From Kiritimatiellia bacterium (lineage in GTDB: Bacteria > Verrucomicrobiota > Kiritimatiellia > PWTM01), in assembly GCA_026417735.1 (NCBI GenBank), contig JAOACR010000011.1, positions 1 through 64,000 of the forward strand: 64,000 bases of DNA, given 5' to 3'. Positions within the stretch are counted from its first letter, which is position 1. Every line of letters starts with the position of its first letter. The position numbers and the translations under genes are program-made. The notes under the pieces were generated by a model, which was not told the origin of the DNA, did no database searches, and worked only from the letters and a program-made list of their open reading frames with translations. Positions 1 to 8,387 of the stretch are shown here, one piece after another.

Positions 1-19
1 AGATGTGTATAAGAGACAG
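1..19 (+). other. Tn5 mosaic-end / Nextera adapter remnant (artefact)
   Basis: The first 19 bases are exactly the 19-bp Tn5 mosaic end found in Nextera tagmentation adapters (AGATGTGTATAAGAGACAG). The match is exact and sits at the very first base of the window, so it is untrimmed library adapter at a contig end and not a genomic transposon. The reading frame of the neighbouring histidine kinase runs straight into it. The residues it would encode after position 20 of the window are artificial. Confidence 0.96.
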
Positions 20-1172
20 GAATCAGGCGGTCCTCCCGCGGCAGGTACACCGTCACCGCGGTGCCGCCGCCCGGCTCGCTGTGAATCTCGATCTCGCCGC
101 CGTGGTCGCGCACGATCCGCTGCACGATCATCATCCCCAGCCCCGTGCCGCCGGGCTTCGTCGTGTAGTACGGATCAAAAATCCGGCTCATCTGTTCAGC
201 GGTCATCCCATGTCCGGTGTCCCGAATTGTGCAGCGAAGGAACCGGTCGGTCGCGCCGACCGTCACCCTCAGCACACCGCCGCCGCTCATCGCCTCCGCC
301 GCGTTCTTGATCACGTTGAACAGAAGCTGCCGGATCTGGCCCCGGTCCACCCGGGCGGTCGGCAGGTCGGGCGGAATCTCGGTCTCGACCAGAATCCGGC
401 GGTCGGACAGCTCGGGCCCGAGAAACGCGAGCGCGTCGCGCAGTAGCTCGCCAAAATCTGCCGACTCCAGCTGCGGCTTCACCGGCCGCACCGCCTGCAG
501 AAACTCTGTGATGATCCGGTCCAGCCGCTCGACCTCCGTCCGCGCGACGCGCACCAGCTCCGCCAGCTCCTGCGCGGTGGCGCCACCGGGCCGTGCGATC
601 GCGCGCTCGATCAGCTGCAGATGAATGTGCAGCGAATTCAGCGGATTGCCGATCTCGTGCGCGACGCCGGCCGCCAGCAGCGTCACCGCGCGCAGCCGCT
701 CCGATTCCAACGACTGCGCCGCGTTCTCGCGTTCCCGCGTCACATCGCGCAGAATCAGCACCGCTCCCGAGGAGGGCGGCGCACCGTCCGCACTATCCCG
801 CCGCAACGGCACGACATAGAACGCGAGAAACCGGTGCTCGGGGTAGTTCACCTCGATTTCGCGGCTCAACAGCCGCGACCACTCCGCCGCGTCCAGACTG
901 AGCACCTGTTCCCAGTCCACCTCCCGCAAATACCGCCCAATGCGCGTGCCGTGGGCCTCCTCCATGGAAAACCCCAACAGCCGTTCCGCGGCGCGGTTCG
1001 CAAACTCGATGCGCCCCCGCGCGTCCAGCACCACCAGCCCCTCCTGCATCGAATGAAAAATTGTCTCCAGCAACCCCTTTTCGCGCGCCAGATGCAGGAT
1101 CTGCAGCTGCAAACTGCCGGGATCCACACGGCCAAGACGATCGATCAGACGGTCGAGAAACTTGTTCTTCAT
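20..1172 (-). CDS. PAS-domain sensor histidine kinase, 3' end cut by contig edge
   Basis: This is a two-component sensor kinase of the NtrB/AtoS type, which autophosphorylates on His and passes the phosphate to a response regulator not seen here. About 384 codons are present. Residues 35-150 form a PAS domain (MQEGLVVLD, RIEFANRAAERLLGFS). The HisKA helix has the H-box VAHEIGNPLNS with phospho-acceptor His172. The ATPase domain has an N-box (FNVIKNAAEAM, Asn290), G1 (DTGHG, 318-322), an F-box (FDPYYTTK) and G2 (GGTGLG, 341-346). No membrane segment is visible, so it is probably cytosolic. The catalytic domain is almost complete, and only the last few residues and the stop are lost to the adapter at bases 1-19. 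I chose the ATG at 1172; the frame stays open upstream. Confidence 0.9.
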
Positions 1173-1197
1173 GAAGACGGCGCGATGATAGAGAGCC

Positions 1198-2049
1198 GTG
1201 CCACCCCCCCGCAAGCAACCGGGCACCGATCCCGCCGCCGTGACCCTCCGCCATCACGCCGCGCGGGTCGGCCCCTCAAGCCCGCCGCGGGATGATCCGC
1301 CCCTGCCGCGGAGCGGCCGGCTCCGTCGCGTCATCGCGGCGGCAGCGCTCCTCGCCATCTCCGCACGCGCAGCGGAGTGTCCGCCAGTGGTACTGATTCA
1401 CGGTCTCGGCCGAACCTCGCGCTCGATGAGCTGGCTTGCGCGCCGGCTGGGTGAGGCCGGCTTTCGGCCGGTCCTCTTCGACTACCCCTCGCAGCGCGAG
1501 CCATTGGACCGGCTCGTGGAGCGCCTGCACCCGTTCTGGAGCAACGCCGCGGGGGACGGTCCGCCGCACGCGGTCACCCACTCGATGGGCGGCGTGTTGT
1601 TGTGGATGTACGCGGCGAGGCATCCGGAGATGCTCATCGGCCGCGTCGTGATGCTCGCCCCGCCCGGCCGCGGTTCCGAGCTGGCCGACCGCCTCGCCGC
1701 GTCCAACCTCGGCCGCCGCCTGCTCGGACCGGCCGGCTGCGCGCTGGGCACCCTGCCCTCCTCACCGCTGCGAGCGCTCGAACCGGTGCGGTTCGAGCTC
1801 GGCGTCATCGCCGGCCGGCACTCCCTCAACCCGCTCTTTTCCGCATGGATCCCCGGCGCCGACGACGGCAAGGTCGCAGTCGCCCGTGCGCACGTCCCCG
1901 GGATGAAGGAGTTCCTTCTCGTGCCCTGCTCGCACACCTGGATCATGTTCGACGAAGAGGTGATTCGCCTCACGGTGCACTTTCTGCGCAACGGCAGCTT
2001 TCGTTCCACGCCCGGCTCCGCGCGCGCTGCGGCCGGCTTGGCCCGCTAG
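1198..2049 (+). CDS. secreted alpha/beta-hydrolase (lipase/esterase-like)
   Basis: A 283-residue alpha/beta-hydrolase. The early LIHGLGRT loop is the oxyanion region of triacylglycerol lipases. The nucleophile elbow is THSMGG with Ser129. His246 in CSHTWIM fits the catalytic His, and Asp222 or Asp223 the acid. Residues 43-58 (VIAAAALLAISARA) look like the core of a Sec signal peptide, so it is probably exported, but the N-terminus before it is long. The start used is GTG at 1198, and I see no better in-frame start or clear ribosome site. It diverges from the histidine kinase with only 25 bases between them. The substrate cannot be read from the sequence. Confidence 0.75.
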   Translation: MPPPRKQPGTDPAAVTLRHHAARVGPSSPPRDDPPLPRSGRLRRVIAAAALLAISARAAECPPVVLIHGLGRTSRSMSWLARRLGEAGFRPVLFDYPSQREPLDRLVERLHPFWSNAAGDGPPHAVTHSMGGVLLWMYAARHPEMLIGRVVMLAPPGRGSELADRLAASNLGRRLLGPAGCALGTLPSSPLRALEPVRFELGVIAGRHSLNPLFSAWIPGADDGKVAVARAHVPGMKEFLLVPCSHTWIMFDEEVIRLTVHFLRNGSFRSTPGSARAAAGLAR

Positions 2050-2064
2050 CGGTCATCGCCGACA

Positions 2065-2778
2065 ATGGCACCCATGTCATCGAGCCGCCAACATTCGATC
2101 CGCTGCCCGCGCTGTCGCGACGAGTTCGAGGTCGAGCTGTGGGACGCGGTCAATCTCGTGGACCGTCCCTCCGCCCGCGACGAGGTGTTGCAGAACCGCC
2201 TGAACGTGGTGAAGTGCCCCACCTGCGAGCTGTCGTTCCGGGTGGACAAGCCGCTGCTCTATCTCGACCCCGGCCGCGGATTCGGCATCTGGTGGGCGCC
2301 GGAAGGGGTGCGCGATCCGGAACGGGTCGCGAAGGAGTTCCGCTTGCTCGAGTCGCAAATCGAACAGCACACCGGCGGTCTGCCACTGCGGCTGTTGCTG
2401 GTGCATGAGCGGCGTGAGCTCGTTGAGCGGATCTTCATCGCAGAGGCGGGACTGGACGAGAGGCTGGTCGAATACGTGAAGTACCTGATGCTCTCGCGCA
2501 ATCCGAAACGGCTCGATCCCGCCCGGCATCGCCTCCGGTTCGCGGGGCGACCGGCCGACGGCGGCGACGACGTTGATTTCGTGGTTGAGGACTCGTCAAC
2601 GGGTCGGCTCGAAGGGGTGCTCCGGTATCCCCGTGCCGCGTTCAACGAGGTGGAACGGATGTTCGGACGCTCGCCGGCCGAGGCGCTGGCGGAACTGTTC
2701 CCGGGTCCCCGTGCGGACGCGGCGCAGCTGTTTCAGGATGGCCCCGACGGCGAAGCGGCCGAACAGCGCCAGAGCTGA
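2065..2778 (+). CDS. CpXC domain protein
   Basis: A 237-residue protein with two CPxC pairs, Cys14/Cys17 and Cys51/Cys54, which would form one zinc ribbon. This is the layout of the CpXC family (PF14353), whose function is not known. The second pair is followed by the typical hydrophobic stretch (FRVDKPLLYLD). The C-terminal two thirds are acidic and mostly helical with no motif I recognise. There is no signal peptide. It lies 15 bases after the hydrolase and 34 bases before purN, so it may be co-transcribed with both. An alternative ATG three codons downstream (2074) is equally possible. Confidence 0.75.
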   Translation: MAPMSSSRQHSIRCPRCRDEFEVELWDAVNLVDRPSARDEVLQNRLNVVKCPTCELSFRVDKPLLYLDPGRGFGIWWAPEGVRDPERVAKEFRLLESQIEQHTGGLPLRLLLVHERRELVERIFIAEAGLDERLVEYVKYLMLSRNPKRLDPARHRLRFAGRPADGGDDVDFVVEDSSTGRLEGVLRYPRAAFNEVERMFGRSPAEALAELFPGPRADAAQLFQDGPDGEAAEQRQS

Positions 2779-2812
2779 AGCGGGGCGACCACCGGGATGC
2801 GAGGAGAGAGCG

Positions 2813-3421
2813 ATGCTGTCGCTGGCAGTACTGGGATCGGGGAAGGGCAGCAACTTCCAGTCCATTCTCGACGCGATCGCGGCGGGCCGGTTGCATGCGC
2901 GGGTCGTCTGCGCGTTGTCGGACGTGCCGGACGCGTTCATCCTCGAGCGCGCGCGACGCGCGGGCATACCCGCCGAACACATCGACTGCGGGCCGTGGCG
3001 CACGAAGGTGGAGGGCGAAGCGGAGCAGCGGCTGCTGGCACGGCTGCGCGCGTACGGCGCAGATACCATCGCGCTGGCCGGTTTCATGCGGCTACTGAAA
3101 CGCGGTGTGATCGCCGCGTATCCGGGCCGCATCGTGAACATTCATCCCTCCCTGCTGCCAGCGTTCCCAGGGCTGCGCGCCTGGCAGCAGGCGCTCGAGT
3201 ACGGCGTACGGGTGACCGGCTGCACCGTGCATTTCGTGGACGAGGGCATGGACACCGGCCCGATCATCCTGCAGCGCACCGTGCCAGTGTTCGACGACGA
3301 CACGCCCGAAACGCTGCATGCCCGCATCCAAGAACAGGAGCACCTCGCCTACCCGGAGGCGCTCGAACTGCTCGCGCAGGGTCGCCTGCGCATCGAGGGC
3401 CGCCGGGTGCGCTGGATTTGA
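2813..3421 (+). CDS. purN: phosphoribosylglycinamide formyltransferase
   Basis: PurN transfers a formyl group from 10-formyl-tetrahydrofolate to GAR in de novo purine synthesis. The 202 residues match the usual length. The nucleotide-binding start is VLGSGKGSNFQ (residues 6-16). The catalytic set is Asn109 and His111 in NIHPSLLPAFPG plus Asp147 in DEGMDTGPI, equivalent to Asn106/His108/Asp144 of E. coli. The ATG at 2813 follows a GAGGAGAG ribosome site, which settles the start although the frame is open further upstream. No other pur gene is present in the window. Confidence 0.95.
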   Translation: MLSLAVLGSGKGSNFQSILDAIAAGRLHARVVCALSDVPDAFILERARRAGIPAEHIDCGPWRTKVEGEAEQRLLARLRAYGADTIALAGFMRLLKRGVIAAYPGRIVNIHPSLLPAFPGLRAWQQALEYGVRVTGCTVHFVDEGMDTGPIILQRTVPVFDDDTPETLHARIQEQEHLAYPEALELLAQGRLRIEGRRVRWI

Positions 3422-3475
3422 CAAGCCGCCGCCGCGCGCGCACTCTGCGCGGCCAAGCGGCCGGGAGACCAGACG

Positions 3476-4369
3476 ATGAGCGACGCGACCGAAAACCGAC
3501 CCGTGCTGTCCCTCGGGCTGCCGAAGGGCAGCCTGCAGGAGGCGACCTTCGCACTGTTCGAAAAGGCGGGTTTTCCAATTCGCGCCACCGAGCGCTCCTA
3601 CATTCCAGAAATTGAGGACGAGGAGATCCGCGCCCGACTGATCCGCGCACAGGAGATTAGCCGGTACGTCGAAAACGGCCACCTCGATGCCGGCATCACC
3701 GGGTACGACTGGATCCAGGAGAACGGGTCCGACGTGATCGAGGTCTGCGAGCTCTGCTACGCGAAGCGCGGCTTCCGGGCCGTCCGCTGGGTGCTCGCGG
3801 TGCCGGAAGACTCCCCCATCCGCTCCGTCCGCGACCTCGAGGGCCGCCGCATCGCGACCGAGGCGGTCGGCCTGACGCGCCGCTACCTCGAGCGGCACGG
3901 CGTGCATGCGGAGGTCGAGTTCTCCTGGGGCGCAACCGAAGTGAAGGCGCCGGAGCTGGTGGACGCGATCGTCGAACTCACCGAGAGCGGCGCCTCGCTG
4001 CGCGCGAACCGCCTGCGGATCGTGGACACGGTGCTGGAGTCCACCACCCGGCTGATCGCCAACCGCACCGCTTGGGCCGACCCGTGGAAGCGCCGAAAGA
4101 TCGAGCAGATCGCAATGCTGCTGCAGGGCGTGCTGCGCGCCCAGGGCCGCGTGCTGCTGAAGTTGAACGTCCCCGCCGAGCGGCTCGACGCGGTGCTGCG
4201 GCAGCTGCCCGCTCTCCATGCCCCGACCGTCAGCCGGTTGAGCGACGAACAGTGGCGCTCCGTGGAGACCGTCGTCGAAGAGCGGCAAGTCCGCGACCTG
4301 CTGCCCGCGTTGAAGGCCGCCGGCGCGGAAGGTATCATCGAGATCGGGCTGAACAAGATTGTGCCCTAG
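3476..4369 (+). CDS. hisG: ATP phosphoribosyltransferase (long form)
   Basis: HisG catalyses the first step of histidine synthesis, condensing ATP and PRPP to phosphoribosyl-ATP. The N-terminal motif [10 protein letters not shown] and the signature [19 protein letters not shown] are both present. At 297 residues it is the long form: residues from about 215 onward ([19 protein letters not shown]...) form the C-terminal regulatory domain that binds histidine for feedback inhibition, so no separate HisZ is needed. It follows purN by 54 bases on the same strand. No other his gene is nearby, so the pathway genes are scattered. Confidence 0.95.
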   Translation: MSDATENRPVLSLGLPKGSLQEATFALFEKAGFPIRATERSYIPEIEDEEIRARLIRAQEISRYVENGHLDAGITGYDWIQENGSDVIEVCELCYAKRGFRAVRWVLAVPEDSPIRSVRDLEGRRIATEAVGLTRRYLERHGVHAEVEFSWGATEVKAPELVDAIVELTESGASLRANRLRIVDTVLESTTRLIANRTAWADPWKRRKIEQIAMLLQGVLRAQGRVLLKLNVPAERLDAVLRQLPALHAPTVSRLSDEQWRSVETVVEERQVRDLLPALKAAGAEGIIEIGLNKIVP

Positions 4370-4406
4370 GGCGCGGTCCCAACGGCCCGACTGCGAAGAG
4401 GCATCC

Positions 4407-4496
4407 ATGGGCAGCATCAAAAAGAAGCGGCGCAAGAAGATGAACAAGCACAAGCAGCGCAAGCGCCGCCGTCTTCTGCGCCACAAGAAGAGCTGA
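4407..4496 (+). CDS. AURKAIP1/COX24-domain small basic protein (bS22-like)
   Basis: A 29-codon gene whose product begins MGSIKKKRRKKMNKHKQRKR and ends RRRLLRHKKS. This is the tiny lysine/arginine-rich AURKAIP1/COX24 (DUF1713) family, whose mycobacterial member bS22 was found in the 30S subunit. The N-terminal MGS and the KKxRRKKMxKHKxRKR core are diagnostic and make a chance frame unlikely. It starts 37 bases after hisG and ends 26 bases before the TPR lipoprotein. No strong ribosome site is visible (GAAGAGG lies about 6-7 bases upstream). Standard gene callers often skip genes this short. Confidence 0.85.
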   Translation: MGSIKKKRRKKMNKHKQRKRRRLLRHKKS

Positions 4497-4522
4497 CCGG
4501 CGCCGGGCCCCGCCCGCCGCAG

Positions 4523-7048
4523 ATGAGCTCCGTCCCCTGGAAGCGGCCGTGGCGCGCGCTGCCAATGCTGGCGGTCGCCGCAGTGGCGGCGGGATGCGTG
4601 TCGGCCCCGCGCGCGCCGCAAGGCCCCGATCCTACTGCGCTCGCCGCCTACGGCGCCGCGGTCGTCGCGCTCGGCGAGCAGCGCGCCGACGAGGCGGAAC
4701 AGCAGCTTCGCCGAGCAATTGAACGGGACCCGGCTGCGCCCACCCCCGTGCGGGACCTCGCCCGCCTGCAGTGGGGCCGGCGCGACCTGGCCGGCGCCAC
4801 CGCAACGCTCGAACAGTTCCAGCGCCGGCATCCGGGCCACCGCGAAATCGTCGCGCTGCTCGCCGCGATCTATGCGATGCAGGGACGCGCCGAGGACGCC
4901 ATCCGTGCGCTCGAGACGGGGCTGGCCCGCGCACCGGCGGACGCGCAGCTGGTCGCGCTCGCGGTGGAGCTGCTGGCCGACCGAGACCGCGCCGCGGATG
5001 CGATCTCGACGTTGCGCCGCGCCGCATCGGCTGCGCCGCCTACCCCCGAGCTGATCCGCGCCGCCGGCCGGCTCGCGGTGCGATTGCGAGACGCGAACAC
5101 CAACTCCCCTGCTGCGCGCGAGGCGCGCACCACGTTCGATGCGATCGCGTGCAGCGCCAGCAACTCTGTCGAGGCCGGTCTGAGTGCCGCCAATGTGTAC
5201 CTCGCGCTCAACGACGCGGACGCCGCCCTGCGCCTGCTCGAAACGCTGTGGCGCCGCGAACCCGGCCGGCCGGAGGTCGCCAGCCGACTGGTTCGCCTCC
5301 TCCTGCAGCGCAACGACATGGCCGCGGCGCTGCGCGTGCTGGAAACGATGAGCGCCCAGGGCGACCCCGCCTGGACCGTCGCACACGCGGAGACGCTGCT
5401 GCGCCGTGCCGATCAGTCCAACGATCCTTCCGCCGCTCGAGGCGACCGCGAGCGCGCGGTGGCGCTGCTGCAACCGCTGGCATCGATGGAGCCCCCGCAG
5501 TGGCGCGTGTTGGCCGCGCTGGGCCGCGCGCTCCTCGCACTGGATCGGATGGAGGAGGCGCTGCGAGCACTCGGCGGCCTGCCGCAGGACGACATGACCG
5601 TCCGCGCCCGCCTGGCGCAGCGCCTGATCGCGCGCGGCCCCACCAACGAGGTGCTCCGCCGTATCGCGTCGCTGCGCGCCGACCCGCAAGTCGGCCGACT
5701 CGCGCGGTATCTGGTGGCGGAGATCCGTCTTGCGATCGGCGAGCGCGAGGCCGGCCGGGCGGAGCTGGAGGCGTTGTGCGCCGCGGACGCGCCGCACGAG
5801 GCGGCGCCATACGTGCGGCTGGCCGCGCTCGACTGGGAGGACGGACGCGCCGAAGCGGCGCACCGGCGGCTTCTGGATGGGCTGGCACGGCTGCCCGACC
5901 ACGTCGGGCTGTTGCGCGCACGCGCGACGCTGCTGATGCTCGACCGGCAGTTTTCCGAGGCGCTGCGGACCTACGAGGAAATCGAGTCGCGACTCGCCGC
6001 GGAAGACCTGCGCGGCCGGTTGTTGGTGAAAATAGAACAGGCGCTTGCGCTGCAGCATCAGGGGCGCGCCGCGCTCGCCGCCCGCCGGCTCGCCGAGGTC
6101 TGGGAACCTCCACCCCTGGCCGCAGAACTGTTCGTGCGGCTGGCCTACGACATCGGCCGCCGGCTGCGCGACCACACGCCCACCGAGGCCACCTTTGCGG
6201 AGCTCGCTCGGCTACGCCCCGACGACCCTCTGGTGCCGATGTACGATGCGCTGCACGCGCTCAGCGCCGACCGGTTCGCGCGCGCGGTGGACATGTTCGC
6301 ACAGGCCGAAGCGCTCGCGCTGCAAAGCGATGAAGGCCGCGAGCTCCTCACTGCGCAGTTTCACTTTTCCTACGGCAGCGCCCTCGAGCGGAGCGGGCGC
6401 CGCGCGGAGGCGGAAGAGCGCCTCGAAACCGCGCTGCGGCTCGATCCAGACCTCGCCGTCGCCTGGAACTACCTCGCCTACATGTGGGCAGAGCGCGGGG
6501 AACGACTCGACACCGCGCTGCGCTACGTGCGCGAGGCGCTGAAGCGCGAGCCGAATAACGGCGCGTTTCTCGACACGCTCGGCTGGATCTACTACCAGCA
6601 AGGCCGGTACGCGGAGGCGGAGGCGGAACTGCGCCGCGCGCTCGCCGCACTGCCGGAGGAGGACCCCACCGTGCTCGACCACCTCGGCGACACCGCCGCG
6701 CGGCTCGGGCGCGAAACCGAGGCGGTGCAGTACTGGTCGCGCGCCTGGGTGCTCGAGTCCACTAACGACACCATCCGCGCGAAGCTGGAGCAACGCGGCG
6801 TGGACCTCGCGCCGCTGCGCCGGCAGGCCGCCGAAGTGGAGCGGCGGCGCGAACAGGAACTCCGACGGTTGACCCCGCTGACCTCCGAGAGCCTCGACGA
6901 AGAAAGCGAAGACGAGACCCCCTTGCCGCCCGAGGACGATGCCGACGAGGAGGACAGCGCCGCTGGCTATCCGAGCCGTGTCCCCGTTGCAATCCGGCAC
7001 CCCCGCGCAAATTCGCCGCCGCTCATCTCCGCCCGGCCCTCGGGCTGA
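4523..7048 (+). CDS. large tetratricopeptide-repeat lipoprotein
   Basis: An 841-residue protein with a lipoprotein leader: charged KRPWR, a hydrophobic stretch, then lipobox VAAGC with Cys25 as the predicted lipidated residue. Nearly all the rest is TPR helices. The clearest units are near residues 50-120 and at 640-760 (AVAWNYLAYMWAERGERLDTA, FLDTLGWIYYQQGRYAEAEAEL). The tail from about 785 is acidic (many Glu/Asp) and proline-containing. TPR lipoproteins of this kind scaffold envelope or secretion assemblies, but no partner is evident here. Its 3' end overlaps the convergent fmt gene by 82 bases. Confidence 0.85.
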   Translation: MSSVPWKRPWRALPMLAVAAVAAGCVSAPRAPQGPDPTALAAYGAAVVALGEQRADEAEQQLRRAIERDPAAPTPVRDLARLQWGRRDLAGATATLEQFQRRHPGHREIVALLAAIYAMQGRAEDAIRALETGLARAPADAQLVALAVELLADRDRAADAISTLRRAASAAPPTPELIRAAGRLAVRLRDANTNSPAAREARTTFDAIACSASNSVEAGLSAANVYLALNDADAALRLLETLWRREPGRPEVASRLVRLLLQRNDMAAALRVLETMSAQGDPAWTVAHAETLLRRADQSNDPSAARGDRERAVALLQPLASMEPPQWRVLAALGRALLALDRMEEALRALGGLPQDDMTVRARLAQRLIARGPTNEVLRRIASLRADPQVGRLARYLVAEIRLAIGEREAGRAELEALCAADAPHEAAPYVRLAALDWEDGRAEAAHRRLLDGLARLPDHVGLLRARATLLMLDRQFSEALRTYEEIESRLAAEDLRGRLLVKIEQALALQHQGRAALAARRLAEVWEPPPLAAELFVRLAYDIGRRLRDHTPTEATFAELARLRPDDPLVPMYDALHALSADRFARAVDMFAQAEALALQSDEGRELLTAQFHFSYGSALERSGRRAEAEERLETALRLDPDLAVAWNYLAYMWAERGERLDTALRYVREALKREPNNGAFLDTLGWIYYQQGRYAEAEAELRRALAALPEEDPTVLDHLGDTAARLGRETEAVQYWSRAWVLESTNDTIRAKLEQRGVDLAPLRRQAAEVERRREQELRRLTPLTSESLDEESEDETPLPPEDDADEEDSAAGYPSRVPVAIRHPRANSPPLISARPSG

Positions 7049-7902
7049 ACCCGCAGCAGCCGCAGCGCCTGCTCGCCCGTCGCCACCAGCGGGCCTTCAC
7101 GCCCCAGCTCCAGCAGTTCCCCCGGCACGCCCCGCCCCGACTCGACGCGCGCCGCCAGCACCTGCAGCCGCATCGGCGGAGAGCCGGGCAGCCAAGTGAA
7201 CGCGCGCGGCCATGGCACGAAGGCACGAATCCGGTTCCGAAGCTCTTCGGCCGGACGGTTCCAGTCCAAGAGCCCGTCCTCCTTACGGATCTTTGGCGCG
7301 TAGGTTGCGGCGGACTCGTCCTGCGGCGTGCGCGGCACCGGCGGCCGCTCGAACAGCGCCAGCGCCCGCAGCAGCAACCTGGCTCCCAGCGCCGCCAACC
7401 GCGGCTGCAGCGTTGCAGCGGTGTCGTCCGGCCCGATCGGCTCGGACTCCGCCAAAATGATGTCGCCGGCGTCCATGCGCTCCGCCAGAAACTGCACGGT
7501 GACCCCGGTGAGGGTCTCGCCGTTCGCAATTGCCCATGGGATTGGTGCCGCGCCCCGATACTTCGGCAGCAACGAAGGATGGACGTTGATTCCGCCGAGA
7601 CGCGGCAGCGACAGCAGCGGCGGTTTCAGAATCGCTCCGTAGTCCGCCACCACCACAAGGTCCGGCGCCCACTCTCCGATCGCGGCGACCTCCTCCGGCA
7701 CATTCACCCGTTCCGGCGTCCGCACCGGTACCCGCTGCGCTTCGGCCAGCACCCGCACCGCACACGGAGTCGGCCGCCGCCCACGCCCCGCGGGACGATC
7801 TGGCCGCGTGACGACCCCCACCACCTCCTCCCTACGGTCGCTCAGCAGCGCCTCCAGGATCGGGCACGCGAAGTCCCCCGAGCCGAAGAACACGATCCGC
7901 AC
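6967..7902 (-). CDS. fmt: methionyl-tRNA formyltransferase
   Basis: Fmt formylates Met-tRNA(fMet) for translation initiation. It has 311 residues, the normal length. Catalytic Asn106, His108 (INVHPSLLPKYRGAAPI) and Asp144 (ERMDAGDIIL) fall at the same numbers as in E. coli. The FGSGDFACP start and the KIRKEDGLLDW junction to the C-terminal OB-like tRNA-binding domain are clear. It lies downstream of the ACT gene with a 13-base gap, probably in one transcript. No peptide deformylase gene (def), its common partner, is adjacent. Its last 82 bases overlap the convergent TPR gene. Confidence 0.96.
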   Translation of the reverse strand: MRIVFFGSGDFACPILEALLSDRREEVVGVVTRPDRPAGRGRRPTPCAVRVLAEAQRVPVRTPERVNVPEEVAAIGEWAPDLVVVADYGAILKPPLLSLPRLGGINVHPSLLPKYRGAAPIPWAIANGETLTGVTVQFLAERMDAGDIILAESEPIGPDDTAATLQPRLAALGARLLLRALALFERPPVPRTPQDESAATYAPKIRKEDGLLDWNRPAEELRNRIRAFVPWPRAFTWLPGSPPMRLQVLAARVESGRGVPGELLELGREGPLVATGEQALRLLRVQPEGRAEMSGGEFARGCRIATGTRLG

Positions 7903-7915
7903 CCCAACGGCCCCC

Positions 7916-8317
7916 TCAGCCGGCCGGCGTCCTCGCCGGCGGCTCCACCTTCACCACCACCAGCGGGCGGCCCTCCGGCGTCGCGCCTGTGTAGCAATAC
8001 TCCACGTTGAGTCCTGCCCGCCCCCATTCCCCGAGCAGTTCCCCCAAGCGCCCCGGCCGATGCTCCAGCTCCACCAGCCGCACCTCCCGCGTGAAAAACA
8101 TATGCCGCCGCTCGGCCAGCACCGCGGTGGCCACCTCCGGCTGATCCACCACCACCCGCACGTACCCGTGATCCAAGCCTTCCGCCAAACTCAACGCCAG
8201 GATGTTCACTCCACGCGCGCCCAGCTCTGCGGCGACCTCCGCCAACGACCCCGGCCGGTTGTCCACAAAAACGGAGATCTGGGTTGCGGTTTGAACGTTG
8301 GTGGACGTCGTGCTCAT
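7916..8317 (-). CDS. tandem ACT-domain protein
   Basis: A 133-residue protein made of two ACT domains: residues 12-70 (ISVFVDNRPGSLAEVAAELGARGVNI) and 77-130 (LVELEHRPGRLGELLGEWGRAGLNV). Stand-alone double-ACT proteins of this length are small-molecule (often amino acid) sensors found in many anaerobes. No catalytic domain is attached. The NRPGSL and HRPGRL loops are the usual ligand-binding turns. It is upstream of fmt on the same strand. The ligand cannot be inferred from the sequence. Confidence 0.85.
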   Translation of the reverse strand: MSTTSTNVQTATQISVFVDNRPGSLAEVAAELGARGVNILALSLAEGLDHGYVRVVVDQPEVATAVLAERRHMFFTREVRLVELEHRPGRLGELLGEWGRAGLNVEYCYTGATPEGRPLVVVKVEPPARTPAG

Positions 8318-8387
8318 CTGCTCGCCTCTCCATCACGACTATACCCGCAGCCGTGATTCGCCGCGACGCGCCCGTCAGTCTCCCCTC

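Noticed and set aside
1-19. Genomic Tn5 insertion end
   Set aside because: Only the 19-base mosaic end at the very edge is present, with no transposase or target duplication. Library adapter is the simple explanation.
3092-6175. Very long open frame on the minus strand (over 1000 codons) opposite purN, hisG and the TPR gene
   Set aside because: It is antisense to three genes with clear domains. High GC at third positions keeps antisense frames open. The translation is Arg/Gln/Pro-rich with no domain.
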